Below, in pieces: positions 45,216 to 55,390 of a DNA stretch of 64,000 nt. Each line of letters starts with the position of its first letter. The first letter of the stretch is position 1. The DNA lies in NCBI RefSeq assembly GCF_018390605.1, contig NZ_JAHBGD010000024.1, positions 434,001 through 498,000 of the forward strand. Reading direction: 5' to 3'. The notes below the pieces were generated by a model. It was given only the letters and a program-made list of their open reading frames with translations, was not told the origin of the DNA and ran no database searches. The translations under genes were made by a program, and so were the position numbers. The DNA is from Ancylobacter defluvii. Its GTDB lineage: Bacteria > Pseudomonadota > Alphaproteobacteria > Rhizobiales > Xanthobacteraceae.

Positions 45216-45244
45216 AACCTACCCGAGCAGCGTCACGCTGTCAA
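45216..45244 (-). promoter_or_regulatory. Predicted sigma70-type promoter of the GTA operon
   Basis: On the minus strand TTGACA (45239-45244), a 17-base spacer and TAGGTT (45216-45221). The start of transcription would be near 45209, about 120 bases before gp1. Confidence 0.5.
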
Positions 45245-45442
45245 GGCATTTATTCCTACACGCGGAAATTTTCTCGCATCTTATGCGTGCCCCGGCGACC
45301 GGCACGCCGGGCGCCGCCTCGGCTGGCATCCGTCGTGGACTCGCGAGGCTGTGCCGCCACGGCTAAGCTGCGGCTGTGCGCCGGGCGTCCCGTGGGCCGC
45401 TCCGCGCCGCCCCCGGACGCAACCGAAGAGGGAGCCGACGAA

Positions 45443-45838
45443 ATGCGAGACAGCGCCCCGACCAAGGACCCCTCCCCCTCGCAGCGGATCGACGCGCGCA
45501 TCGCGGAACTGGGCGACTGGAGAGGCGAGACGCTGGCGCGTGTCCGTGCGCTCATCAGGCAGGCGATCCCCGATGTGGTCGAGGAATGGAAATGGCGCGG
45601 CGTTCCGGTCTGGTACCGCGATGGCATGATCTGCACCGGCGAAACCTATAAGAGCGCGGTAAAGCTGACCTTCGCCAAGGGCGCCACGCTTGCCGATCCG
45701 TCAGGCCTGTTCAACGCCAGCCTCGACGGCAATACGCGGCGCGCCATCGATCTTCACCAAGGCGATCAACTGGACGAGGAGGCGTTCCGCACCCTCCTTC
45801 GTGCAGCCGTGGCGCTGAACCGCTCCTCGGCACGATAG
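45443..45838 (+). CDS. DUF1801 domain protein
   Basis: A 131-residue DUF1801 (YdhG-like) protein. Typical landmarks are RALIRQAIPDVVEEWKWRGVPVW (quoted in part: AIPDVVEEWKWRGVP) and GETYKSAVKLTFAKGA. GGGAG precedes the ATG. The biochemical role of the family is unknown. It converges with the TetR gene. Confidence 0.85.
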   Translation: MRDSAPTKDPSPSQRIDARIAELGDWRGETLARVRALIRQAIPDVVEEWKWRGVPVWYRDGMICTGETYKSAVKLTFAKGATLADPSGLFNASLDGNTRRAIDLHQGDQLDEEAFRTLLRAAVALNRSSAR

Positions 45839-45860
45839 TCGAGCGGCTCTCGCAGCGATC

Positions 45861-46517
45861 CTAGCGGCCAGGTCCGGCCAGCGCCCGCACCGCCTGCACC
45901 GCCGCCGCCACCGCCGCCGCCCGCTCGGCCTCGCCGGCCGGCTCGGGCTCGAACAGCGCCCGGTGGTGCAGGTCGCCGGCCACCATGTCGTGGAAAAGCC
46001 GGGCCAGCAGTTGGACGTCCGGCATCGCCGAGCCGGGCCGCGCAGCCAGCCGGCGGGTGAGGAAGGCGGCGAAAATGGCCTGCGAGGTTGCCGGCCCGGC
46101 GGCGTACCAGGCGGCGCCGAGCCGGGGAAAGCGCCCGGCCTCGCCCACCAGCGTGCGGTGCAGCGCCAGCGCCGGCGGGGACAGCAGCGCGTCGATCAGC
46201 GCCCGTCCCAGCCGGGTCAGCCCCGCCTCCAGCCCCTGCCCCTGGGTGTCCGCCTCGGTGAGCGGCCGCAGCACCTCGCTCAGGGCCTCCTCTATGGCGG
46301 CGACGAACAAGCCTTCCTTGCCGCCATAGAAGGCGTAGATATTGGTTTTCGACCCGCCAGCGGCCTGCACGATCTCGTCGAGGCTCACCCCGTCATAGCC
46401 GCGGGAGACGAACAGGCAGGCGGCGACGCGGCGCAGCCGCTCGCAGGTCGCCTGCCCGCGGCCGGTGCGGCGGCTGGAGCTACGACGGGCGGTGGAACGC
46501 GCCGCCGCGTCCGGCAC
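45861..46517 (-). CDS. TetR-family transcriptional regulator
   Basis: A 218-residue repressor-type protein. The N-terminal HTH is GVSLDEIVQAAGGSKTNIYAFYGGK (quoted in part: VSLDEIVQAAGGSKTNIY), and the ligand-binding C-terminal domain is Ala/Leu-rich. It starts with GTG. It follows the FMN-reductase gene by 49 bases, and a 16-base palindrome upstream of that gene is its likely operator. Confidence 0.88.
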   Translation of the reverse strand: MPDAAARSTARRSSSRRTGRGQATCERLRRVAACLFVSRGYDGVSLDEIVQAAGGSKTNIYAFYGGKEGLFVAAIEEALSEVLRPLTEADTQGQGLEAGLTRLGRALIDALLSPPALALHRTLVGEAGRFPRLGAAWYAAGPATSQAIFAAFLTRRLAARPGSAMPDVQLLARLFHDMVAGDLHHRALFEPEPAGEAERAAAVAAAVQAVRALAGPGR

Positions 46518-46566
46518 GGCCGGCGACGCCGGTTCCCCGACGCCGCTATGGTCGTCCGGGCCCGTC

Positions 46567-47139
46567 TCAGGCCCCCTTCTTCAGGTGCTCGACGAAGCGG
46601 ATCTCGGTGATGAGCGCCTCGACGCCGCTCAGTACGAAATTCTTGGTCTTGTCGTCGGTGAAGGCGCCGTCCTTCACCTTCTCGGCGACGGCCGGCACCG
46701 CCACATGCGGAACCACGGCGACGCGGGCGCCGGCGGCGGTGAGCGACTCGCGCAGCTGCGCCTGGGCGCGGATGCCGCCGGTCGAGCCGGGCGAGGAGGT
46801 GACGACCAGCACCGGCTTGCCGAGCAGCGCGCCCTTGGCATAGGGACGCGAGCCCCAGTCGATGGCATTCTTCATCGCGCCGGAGGTACCGAAATTATAT
46901 TCCGGCGAGGAGAAGATCACGCCGTCCGCCTCGGCAATGGCCGCGCGCAGCGCCGCGGCGCCGGCCGGCGGGGTGGCGGTGTCCTCGTCCTGGTTGTAGA
47001 GCGGCACGTCGTTCAGGCGATAGACGGTCAGCTCCGCCTTGTCCGCCAGCGCCGCCTTGATGGCCTCGAGGACGGCGGTGGAGAAGGAAGCGGCGCGCAG
47101 GCTGCCGGAAATGCCGAGAAGCTTGAAACGAGCGGACAT
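46567..47139 (-). CDS. NAD(P)H-dependent FMN reductase (azoreductase/chromate reductase-like)
   Basis: A 190-residue flavodoxin-fold protein. LLGISGSLRAASFSTAVLEA holds the FMN phosphate loop (residues 7-26) and SSPEYNFGTSGAMKNAIDW (near 76-94, quoted in part) is the isoalloxazine contact typical of the ChrR/YieF/SsuE-like group. It probably reduces quinones or other electrophiles in the cytoplasm. Start ATG at 47139; an AGGAG lies 12 bases upstream. It is likely controlled by the TetR regulator encoded next. Confidence 0.88.
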   Translation of the reverse strand: MSARFKLLGISGSLRAASFSTAVLEAIKAALADKAELTVYRLNDVPLYNQDEDTATPPAGAAALRAAIAEADGVIFSSPEYNFGTSGAMKNAIDWGSRPYAKGALLGKPVLVVTSSPGSTGGIRAQAQLRESLTAAGARVAVVPHVAVPAVAEKVKDGAFTDDKTKNFVLSGVEALITEIRFVEHLKKGA

Positions 47140-47166
47140 GGGAAAGAACGTCTCCTGGGAATGAAC

Positions 47167-47182
47167 GATACTGGTCAGTATC
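47167..47182. promoter_or_regulatory. Probable TetR operator
   Basis: GATACTG-GT-CAGTATC: perfect 7-base arms with a 2-base centre, 28 bases upstream of the FMN-reductase ATG. The AT-rich CATATGAAAT beside it could be the -10 element. Confidence 0.6.
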
Positions 47183-47318
47183 ATTTCATATGTAATATTT
47201 GCCGCGCAAGCGCCGTTTCGCGGTTGCAACAGATTTGCGCTGCGACGCCACCCTCGCGCGAGGCCGGCAATCATGTTACCGATCATGGGCTTGTCTCGCG
47301 TAAACGGGGTGCCTGCCC

Positions 47319-47876
47319 TTGATCCTGACCGATCGCGACATTCGCGACGCGCTGGCCGCCGGCCTGCTCCGCATCGACCCGCCGCCGCCGGCGGAGTTCT
47401 ATGCGCCGAACGGGGTCGATCTGCGCCTCGATTCCCGGCTCACCCTCTATCGCCCCCCGGCGGAGGGAGAGGACCCGGTCATCGATCCCGCCGGTCCCGG
47501 CTACAGTTTCCGCGAGGCGATCCTCGCCATGGCCGGTGATATCGAGATCGGCGAGCAGGGCTTCGTGCTCGATCCCGGCCGGCTGGTGCTGGGGTGGACC
47601 TGCGAGAAGGTCGACCTGATGCCCGGCGCCCGGCTCGCCGCGCGGGTGGAGGGCAAGAGCTCGCTGGCCCGCATCGGCCTCATCGTCCACCTCACCGCAC
47701 CCACCATCCATGCCGGCTCGACCGGCCGCATCCAGCTCGAGATCATCAATCTGGGTCCGCGCCCCATCCGCCTGCGCACCGGCATGAAGGTGTGCCAGCT
47801 GATCCTGGAGCAGACGCTGGGCGTGCCGGAAGTCGGCTATCGCGGCCAGTTCGCCGGCCAGCGCGCCGCCGGCTAA
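47319..47876 (+). CDS. dcd: dCTP deaminase (Dcd family)
   Basis: A 185-residue dCTP deaminase/dUTPase-fold protein producing dUTP for thymidylate synthesis. Landmarks are APNGVDLRLDS, RVEGKSSLARIGL (catalytic region) and HLTAPTIHAGSTGRIQLEI (quoted in part: IHAGSTGRIQLEI), GMKVCQL. The start is TTG at 47319, which gives the MILTDRDI N-terminus typical of the family. It converges with the lactate regulator gene 3 bases from its stop. Confidence 0.9.
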   Translation: MILTDRDIRDALAAGLLRIDPPPPAEFYAPNGVDLRLDSRLTLYRPPAEGEDPVIDPAGPGYSFREAILAMAGDIEIGEQGFVLDPGRLVLGWTCEKVDLMPGARLAARVEGKSSLARIGLIVHLTAPTIHAGSTGRIQLEIINLGPRPIRLRTGMKVCQLILEQTLGVPEVGYRGQFAGQRAAG

Positions 47877-47879
47877 CGG

Positions 47880-48647
47880 TCAGGCGCCGGAGATCAGCGT
47901 CGAGCGGTTGAGCCGGCGCAGGGCCAGGTTGGTGCGCGCCTCGTCGCGACGGAAGCGCTCGACGCTCTGGCCGGTATAGACGAGGTGGCGCAGCGCCGCC
48001 TCCTCCGCTGCCGACGCATCGCCTTCGATCACCGAATGGCCTATCGCCTTGTGCTGGCTGAGCAATTCCTCGCGGAACTCGTCGATGGCGAACAGCTGTG
48101 CCCGGTTGAAGAAGATATCGTGCCGCAGCATCTCGCTGAAGGCCCGCATCACGTGCAGGATGACGAGGTTGTGCGAGGCGCCGTAGATCAGCCGGTGCAG
48201 CACGATGTCCGCCTCCGCCTCGCGGTCGGGTTCGTTGGCGTCGTAGGCCGCCTGCATCTCGGCGAGGCATTCGCGGATCGCCTGCCGCTCCGGGTCGCTG
48301 GCCCTCACCGCGGCAAGCCCGGTCGCCTTGCGCTCCACCGCCTCGCGATACTCGAAATAGTCGGCCGTCACCTGCTCGTTGGAATGCAGCAGCCCCGCCA
48401 GCGGCTCGGTGAGCGGGGCGAGGAACTGCGTCACGCGCGTGCCGTCGCGGCCGATCGCCAGAAGTCCGCGTTCCTCAAGGATTTGCAGCGCATCGCGCAG
48501 CGAGGGGCGCGAGACCTCCAGCTGCTCGGAGAGGTCGCGCTCGCTCGCCAGCCGCTCGCCGGGACGCAGCACGCCTTCGAGGATCAGCCGCTCGATATGC
48601 TCGGCAATGGCCTGCGCCAGTTTGGGCGTGCGCAGCCGCGCGGTCAT
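47880..48647 (-). CDS. GntR/FadR-family regulator of lactate utilisation (LldR-like)
   Basis: A 255-residue regulator: N-terminal winged HTH (LAQAIAEHIERLILEGVLRPGERL, quoted in part: RLILEGVLRPGERL, then SRPSLRDALQILEERGLL) and C-terminal FCD ligand domain with conserved DIVLHRLIYGASHN and HKAIGHSVIEGD metal-ligand histidines. It is divergent from the lactate permease gene, with a clear palindrome between, so it likely represses lctP-lldD in the absence of L-lactate. The ligand is inferred. Confidence 0.87.
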   Translation of the reverse strand: MTARLRTPKLAQAIAEHIERLILEGVLRPGERLASERDLSEQLEVSRPSLRDALQILEERGLLAIGRDGTRVTQFLAPLTEPLAGLLHSNEQVTADYFEYREAVERKATGLAAVRASDPERQAIRECLAEMQAAYDANEPDREAEADIVLHRLIYGASHNLVILHVMRAFSEMLRHDIFFNRAQLFAIDEFREELLSQHKAIGHSVIEGDASAAEEAALRHLVYTGQSVERFRRDEARTNLALRRLNRSTLISGA

Positions 48648-48742
48648 GTTTTTCCTGCTCCGAATTGATTTCCCACTGCTTTTTCCACTTTCCGGCCCGC
48701 GCGTCTACAACCAAGAGCTAAGCTTCTAACCAGTTGACTCCA

Positions 48743-48763
48743 TTGGTAAGACAATTTTACCAA
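48743..48763. promoter_or_regulatory. Probable LldR/FadR-type operator
   Basis: TTGGTAA-N7-TTACCAA, perfect 7-base arms, midway between the divergent regulator and lactate permease genes. It resembles operators of FCD-type GntR regulators (TGGT-ACCA cores). Confidence 0.7.
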
Positions 48764-48883
48764 ACGAAACTCCTATTGCCACCTTCCCTAAGGGGGCGGG
48801 TTTAAAGGTGCCGCCGACCGGCACCCAATCGCGAATGCGCAAAACGGACGTCAAGTCCGCGGTTCTCTGGGAGGAAACGGATT

Positions 48884-50566
<1,683 letters not shown>

Positions 50567-50574
50567 CGTCACGC

Positions 50575-50598
50575 AGGGGAGGCCGAGGCGCCTCCCCT
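50575..50598 (+). terminator. Intercistronic hairpin between lctP and lldD
   Basis: AGGGGAGGC-N6-GCCTCCCCT: a perfect 9-bp stem followed by CCTCTTT. The T-run is short, so it may be a partial terminator or mRNA-stabilising hairpin that sets lldD below lctP. Confidence 0.5.
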
Positions 50599-50626
50599 CC
50601 TCTTTGGAAGTATAGGAGCCGGGCCA

Positions 50627-51763
50627 ATGGCCACCGTCACGAATATCCAGGATCTTCGCGCCATCGCCATGAAGAAGGTGCCGCGCGCGATCTTCCACTA
50701 TGCCGACCGCGGCTCCTATGACGAGACCACCCTCAAGGCCAACAAGGCGGACCTCTCTGCCATCCCGCTGCGCCAGCGGGTGATGATCGACGTCTCCGAG
50801 CGCTCGACCAAGACCACGATGATCGGCGAGGAGGTCTCCCTGCCGCTCGCCATCGCTCCCACCGGCCTCACCGGCCTGTTCCATGGCGACGGCGAGATCC
50901 ATGGCTGCCGCGCCGCCCAGGCCGCCGGCATCCCCTTCACGCTCTCCACCATGTCGATCTGCTCGATCGAGGACGTGGCGGCGGCGGTGAGCAAGCCGTT
51001 CTGGTTCCAGCTCTATGTGATGAAGGACCGCAAGTTCTCCGAGTCGCTGATCGAGCGCGCCAAGGCGGCGAAGTGCTCGGCGCTGGTGCTGACGCTCGAC
51101 CTGCAGATCCAGGGCCAGCGCCACATGGACATCAAGAACGGCCTCGCCGTTCCGCCCAAGCTCACCCTCGCCAACGCGCTCGACATCGCCACCAAGCCGG
51201 CCTGGGCGCTGAGCGTGCTGATGGGCAAGCGCCATTCCTTCGGCAACCTCGCGGTGCGCAAGGAGAGCGACAGCCTCACCACCCTGTCGCAGTGGATCGC
51301 CGGCCAGTTCGACCCCTCGCTGTCGTGGAAGGATGTCGAGTGGGTGCGCTCGATCTGGCCGGGCAAGCTGATCCTCAAGGGCGTGCTGGACGTCGAGGAC
51401 GCCAAGATCGCCGCGCAGACCGGCGCCGACGCCATCGTGGTGTCCAACCATGGCGGCCGCCAGCTCGACGGCGCGGTCTCCTCGATCTCGGCGCTGCCCA
51501 AGGTGGTCGACGCCATTGGCGGCGGCAAGAGCGAGATCTGGTTCGATGGCGGCATCCAGTCCGGCCAGGATGTGCTCAAGGCGGTGGCGCTGGGCGCCAA
51601 GGGCTGCATGATGGGCAAGTCGTTCCTGTGGTCGCTGGCCGCCGGCGGCCAGGCCGGCGTCGCCCAGGCCATCGAGATCATCCGCAAGGAGCTCGATGTC
51701 TCCATGGCGCTTACCGGAACCAAGGATATCAAGAACGTCGACAAGAGCGTGCTGGCGCTCTGA
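50627..51763 (+). CDS. lldD: L-lactate dehydrogenase (FMN-dependent)
   Basis: A 378-residue FMN-dependent alpha-hydroxyacid dehydrogenase that oxidises L-lactate to pyruvate and feeds electrons to quinone. The FMN-binding APTGLTGLFHGDGE and the active-site SNHGGRQLDG with H275 are clear. The LDLQIQGQRHMDI block (near 160) is typical of LldD. With LctP and the FCD regulator it forms a compact lactate module. Confidence 0.94.
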   Translation: MATVTNIQDLRAIAMKKVPRAIFHYADRGSYDETTLKANKADLSAIPLRQRVMIDVSERSTKTTMIGEEVSLPLAIAPTGLTGLFHGDGEIHGCRAAQAAGIPFTLSTMSICSIEDVAAAVSKPFWFQLYVMKDRKFSESLIERAKAAKCSALVLTLDLQIQGQRHMDIKNGLAVPPKLTLANALDIATKPAWALSVLMGKRHSFGNLAVRKESDSLTTLSQWIAGQFDPSLSWKDVEWVRSIWPGKLILKGVLDVEDAKIAAQTGADAIVVSNHGGRQLDGAVSSISALPKVVDAIGGGKSEIWFDGGIQSGQDVLKAVALGAKGCMMGKSFLWSLAAGGQAGVAQAIEIIRKELDVSMALTGTKDIKNVDKSVLAL

Positions 51764-51794
51764 ACCTTCGGCGCGTGGCGGAAGAGCGTTGACC

Positions 51795-51899
51795 TCTTCC
51801 TTCCCCCTCTCCCCGTCGGGGAGAGGGATGGGGTGAGGGGCGTGCGACGCCTCCCCATGGCGCTCCTCACCGCCCACTAAGGCGGGCCACCTCTCCCCC
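51795..51899. repeat. Dispersed CTCTCCCC repeat, copy 4
   Basis: CCCTCTCCCCGTCGGGGAGA, GGGTGAGGGG and a closing CCACCTCTCCCCC. A variant with a different centre. It lies between lldD and the LysE-type remnant. Confidence 0.7.
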
Positions 51900-51913
51900 G
51901 GCGCCACCGGCGG

Positions 51914-52396
51914 CATGCGCCGCGCGCTGCCGCTGATGCCGGCCGAGATCGGCGGCCAGCTCATCTCGATCAGCCTGCTCGGCCTGGTGCCGGGTCCGGC
52001 CATTACCGCCTCGCCGGTCCTCAGCCTGGGTCTGCGCTTGATCGTCGGGCTTTAAACTGATCGCCACCGGCCTGGTCGCTGTGGCGGCGCTCCGGCAATG
52101 CGTCCGGCGCGGTCGGCGGGGTGGTGACACCCTCACGGGTGTTCCTCACCACCCTGCTCAATCCCAAGGCGATCCTGTTCGCGCTCGGCGTGGTGCCGTT
52201 CGGCGCGGAACGGGTGTGGCCCTATCGCGCCGGCTTCGCCGGGCTCCGCGCGCTGGTGGCGCTGGGCTGGATCGGCTTCGGCGCCCTCGCCGGCCGCGCC
52301 GCGGCGGCGACCGGGCGCGGACATACCATCCCGCGCATCGCCGCCGTTGTCGCCGGCTTCGCGGCCCAGCTGCTGACCTCGCCGCTGCTACGCTGA
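51914..52396 (+). pseudogene. Degraded LysE/RhtB-type amino-acid exporter
   Basis: Two broken pieces of one gene. The first frame (51914-52054) encodes ISISLLGLVPGPAITAS, the N-terminal PGP motif of the family, and stops at LIVGL. The second, in another frame (52121-52396), encodes FLTTLLNPKAILFALGVVPF and a helical C-terminus. The intact family is about 200 residues. An internal deletion and frameshift are indicated, and repeat copy 4 lies just before it. No functional product is expected. Confidence 0.65.
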
Positions 52397-52903
52397 GCGG
52401 GTCTTGCGACGGCGGCTCGCCGCCCCTTTGGGCAGGCGCAGCGGCCAGCGCACCATATGGTCGACAAAATCCTCCAGCGGCAGCTCGTCCTCCAGCGCCG
52501 CCACCCGGCCGCGCACCGAGACGCCCGCCGCATGCACCGTGTCCCGGTCGCCGGAGACGAGGGGGTGCCACCAATAGAGGTCGCGCCCCTCGGCGATCAG
52601 CCGATAGCCGCAGGAGGGCGGCAGCCATGCCAGCGTGCGCACCACTTCGGGGGTGAGGCGCACGCAATCCGGCACCTGCGCCTGCCGATTGGGGTAGTCG
52701 CGGCAGTGGCAACCGAAATCGTCGAGCAGCTGGCAGCCAATGTCGGTATAGGCGATCGCCTCGGTGTCCTCGTCCTGCAATTTCACCAGGCAGCAGCGCC
52801 CGCAGCCGTCGCACAGGCTCTCCCACTCCTCCGCGCTCATCGCTTCCAGCGGCTTGCGTTTCCAGAACGGCAGGTCCGGGGCGGCGTCGGTTTCGGCAGT
52901 CAT
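52388..52903 (-). CDS. YcgN-type cysteine cluster protein (UPF0260)
   Basis: A 171-residue protein. [19 protein letters not shown] (quoted in part: CDGCGRCC) and [10 protein letters not shown] form the metal- or Fe-S-binding cysteine cluster; [19 protein letters not shown] (in part) is the N-terminal signature. GAGAGG precedes the ATG at 52903. The function of the family is unknown. Confidence 0.9.
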   Translation of the reverse strand: MTAETDAAPDLPFWKRKPLEAMSAEEWESLCDGCGRCCLVKLQDEDTEAIAYTDIGCQLLDDFGCHCRDYPNRQAQVPDCVRLTPEVVRTLAWLPPSCGYRLIAEGRDLYWWHPLVSGDRDTVHAAGVSVRGRVAALEDELPLEDFVDHMVRWPLRLPKGAASRRRKTRSA

Positions 52904-53082
52904 CGGACCTCTCGGGGGCAAGGGCGTCCCGCTTCGCGGCGGTCGCCCCGCTTCACGGCTTGGCAATCAAACCTTAGATAGCTTCGGCGTCCCGCCATGG
53001 CGAGCCCGCACCCTCAAGTGGTGTGCCCCCGGCGTCTCGGCTATAAGGGCGAACAGGTAGAGTACCTCGCGGAGAGCGCGGC

Positions 53083-55329
53083 TTGGACGACGGGTCGATG
53101 AAGGACGGTGCTCCTGCGGGAGGCGCGGGGTCGGAAAACTCCCCTCCCGGTGAGGAACGGCCGCGCCGGCGCCGTCTGCGCAATATCCTTCTCGCCATCG
53201 ATTCCTGGATCGATTCGACCATCTATACCGGCGGGGTGCGGCTGCGCGCCGGCTGGGACGCCTTCGTCGCCCTCACCGAGCGCTTCAACCTGCAGGGACC
53301 AGCCCGCTGGGGCGTCGAGATCGCCTCGGAGGGCATGACCTGGGGCGCGGTCGGCGCGGTGCTGATGCTGGCGCTCGCCATTCCCGCCTTCCACGAGACG
53401 TCGGATGACTGGCTGAAGCGCTCCGAGCTTTCGGTGACCTTTCTCGACCGCTATGGCAGCACCATCGGCGAGCGCGGCATCCGCCACAACGACACCGTGC
53501 CGCTGGAGGAGTTCCCCGATCATCTGATCAAGGCGGTGCTCGCCACCGAGGACCGGCGCTTCTACGAGCATTTCGGCATCGACATCCCCGGCACCTTCCG
53601 GGCGGTGCTGTCGAATGCCCGCGCCGGCGGCGTGGTGCAGGGCGGCTCCTCGCTCACCCAGCAGCTCGCCAAGAACCTGTTCCTGTCGAACGAGCGCACG
53701 CTGGAGCGCAAGATCAAGGAAGCCTTCCTGGCGCTGTGGCTGGAGTTCCACCTCACCAAGAACCAGATCCTCAAGCTCTATCTCGACCGCGCCTATATGG
53801 GCGGCGGCGCCTTCGGCGTGGACGCGGCGGCGCAGTATTATTTCGGCAAGTCCGCGCGCGAGGTCACGCTCGCCGAGGCCGCGATGCTGGCCGGCCTGTT
53901 CAAGGCGCCGTCGAAATTCGCCCCGCACATCAACCTTCCGGCCGCCCGCGGCCGGGCATCGGTGGTGCTCGACAATCTGGTCGATGCCGGTTTCATGACC
54001 GAGGGCCAAGTGTTCGGCGCCCGCCGCAACCCGGCAACCCCGATCAACCGCAAGCAGGAAGACACGCCGGATTACTATCTGGACTACGCCTTTAACCAGG
54101 TGAAGACCGTGGTCGAGACGCTGCCGAAAAACTATTCCGAGCGCTCCTTCGTGGTACGCACCGCGCTCGATCCCAACATCCAGAAGGCCGCCGATACCGC
54201 CATCCGCGACAGCCTTAAGCAGTTCGGCAAGGATTACGGCGCCAGCCAGTCCGCCATGGTGGTGATGGAGCCGAACGGCGCGGTGCGCGCCATGGTCGGC
54301 GGCCGCGACTATGGCGAGAGCCAGTTCAACCGCGCCACCGACGCGCTGCGCCAGCCCGGTTCGTCCTTCAAGCCCTATGTCTACACCGCCGCGCTGATGA
54401 CCGGGAAATACACGCCGCAGACCATGGTGGTGGACGGACCGATCTGCATCGGCAACTGGTGCCCGCAGAATTACGGCCGCTCCTATGCCGGGCGCATCCC
54501 GCTGATCACCGCGCTGACCCGCTCGCTCAACACGGTGGCGGTGAAGCTCGCCGAGGCGATCGGTCGCGGGCGCATCGTCGACCTCGCCCATGCCATGGGC
54601 GTGAGGAGCGAGCTCAAGATCACCCGCGCCTTGCCGCTCGGCGCCGCCGAGGTGACGGTGATCGATCAGACCACCGGCTACGCCGTGTTCGCCAATAACG
54701 GCATGTCGGTGGATCCGCATGCCATATTGGAGATGCGCACTCCTGCCGGCGAACCGGTGTGGAGCTTCGACCGCAACGGGCCGAAGCCGCACCGTGTCAT
54801 CCCGGAGAACATCATCGCCATGATCAACCCGATGCTGAACAGCGTGGTGGAGCATGGCACCGGCCGGCGGGCGATGATTCCCGGCACCAAGGTTTCCGGC
54901 AAGACCGGCACCACCAATGCCTATCGCGACGCCTGGTTCGTCGGTTTCACCGGCAACTATGCCGGCGCCATCTGGTTCGGCAATGACGACTTCACCCCCA
55001 CCCGCAAGATGACTGGCGGTTCGCTGCCGGCGATGACCTGGCAGAAGGTGATGGCCTTCGCGCATCAGGGCATCGAACTCAAGCCGACACCCGGCCTCGG
55101 CAACCAGCCGGCGCCGAAGCTCGACGGCGCGGTGGCGGAGGCGTCGTCGCTCGATATTGACGGCTTCCAGCGCCCGGTGACCCTCGCTCCCGCCACCGCG
55201 GTGCGGCTGATGGCCCTGTCGGAGCGGATGCGCCTGGCGGCCGAGGCCTCGCGCCGGCCGAGCGCCTCGCTGCCGGCAAGCGAACAGTTCGCCGGCGCTG
55301 GCGCCAGCCCGGCGATCGACCGCAATTGA
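53083..55329 (+). CDS. Class A penicillin-binding protein (PBP1A family)
   Basis: A 748-residue bifunctional peptidoglycan synthase. A basic cytoplasmic N-terminus and one membrane helix (about 87-103) precede the GT51 domain with catalytic E156 in ATEDRRFYEHFG and GGSSLTQQLAKNL. The transpeptidase has S427 (PGSSFKP), SLN near 484 and K607 (SGKTGT). TTG at 53083 is seven bases from GGAGAG; ATG at 53098 has no site. The C-terminus is Ala/Pro-rich. It builds cell-wall glycan in the periplasm. Confidence 0.93.
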   Translation: MDDGSMKDGAPAGGAGSENSPPGEERPRRRRLRNILLAIDSWIDSTIYTGGVRLRAGWDAFVALTERFNLQGPARWGVEIASEGMTWGAVGAVLMLALAIPAFHETSDDWLKRSELSVTFLDRYGSTIGERGIRHNDTVPLEEFPDHLIKAVLATEDRRFYEHFGIDIPGTFRAVLSNARAGGVVQGGSSLTQQLAKNLFLSNERTLERKIKEAFLALWLEFHLTKNQILKLYLDRAYMGGGAFGVDAAAQYYFGKSAREVTLAEAAMLAGLFKAPSKFAPHINLPAARGRASVVLDNLVDAGFMTEGQVFGARRNPATPINRKQEDTPDYYLDYAFNQVKTVVETLPKNYSERSFVVRTALDPNIQKAADTAIRDSLKQFGKDYGASQSAMVVMEPNGAVRAMVGGRDYGESQFNRATDALRQPGSSFKPYVYTAALMTGKYTPQTMVVDGPICIGNWCPQNYGRSYAGRIPLITALTRSLNTVAVKLAEAIGRGRIVDLAHAMGVRSELKITRALPLGAAEVTVIDQTTGYAVFANNGMSVDPHAILEMRTPAGEPVWSFDRNGPKPHRVIPENIIAMINPMLNSVVEHGTGRRAMIPGTKVSGKTGTTNAYRDAWFVGFTGNYAGAIWFGNDDFTPTRKMTGGSLPAMTWQKVMAFAHQGIELKPTPGLGNQPAPKLDGAVAEASSLDIDGFQRPVTLAPATAVRLMALSERMRLAAEASRRPSASLPASEQFAGAGASPAIDRN

Positions 55330-55390
55330 CCCTCGCCGCCGGCAGTTCCATTGCCGGCACCGCACCCCTGATACCGGATTCGTCCCGACC

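Larger units (their letters stand above)
45089..45442. other. Leader and promoter region of the GTA operon
   Basis: 354 bases without a confident gene. It contains a sigma70-like promoter (45216-45244, minus) and an intrinsic terminator (45127-45154, minus) before gp1. A 52-codon plus-strand frame at 45208-45366 is probably fortuitous. The right half is the leader of the DUF1801 gene. Confidence 0.6.

Noticed and set aside
45208-45366. A 52-codon plus-strand ORF in the GTA leader with GTGGAG before its ATG
   Set aside because: It overlaps the predicted promoter, has no recognisable similarity, and ends in the leader of another gene. Kept only as a remote possibility.
25796-45442. Integrated prophage with attachment sites
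   Set aside because: No integrase, excisionase, repressor, replication genes or flanking direct repeats are visible, and the gene order is that of a GTA.
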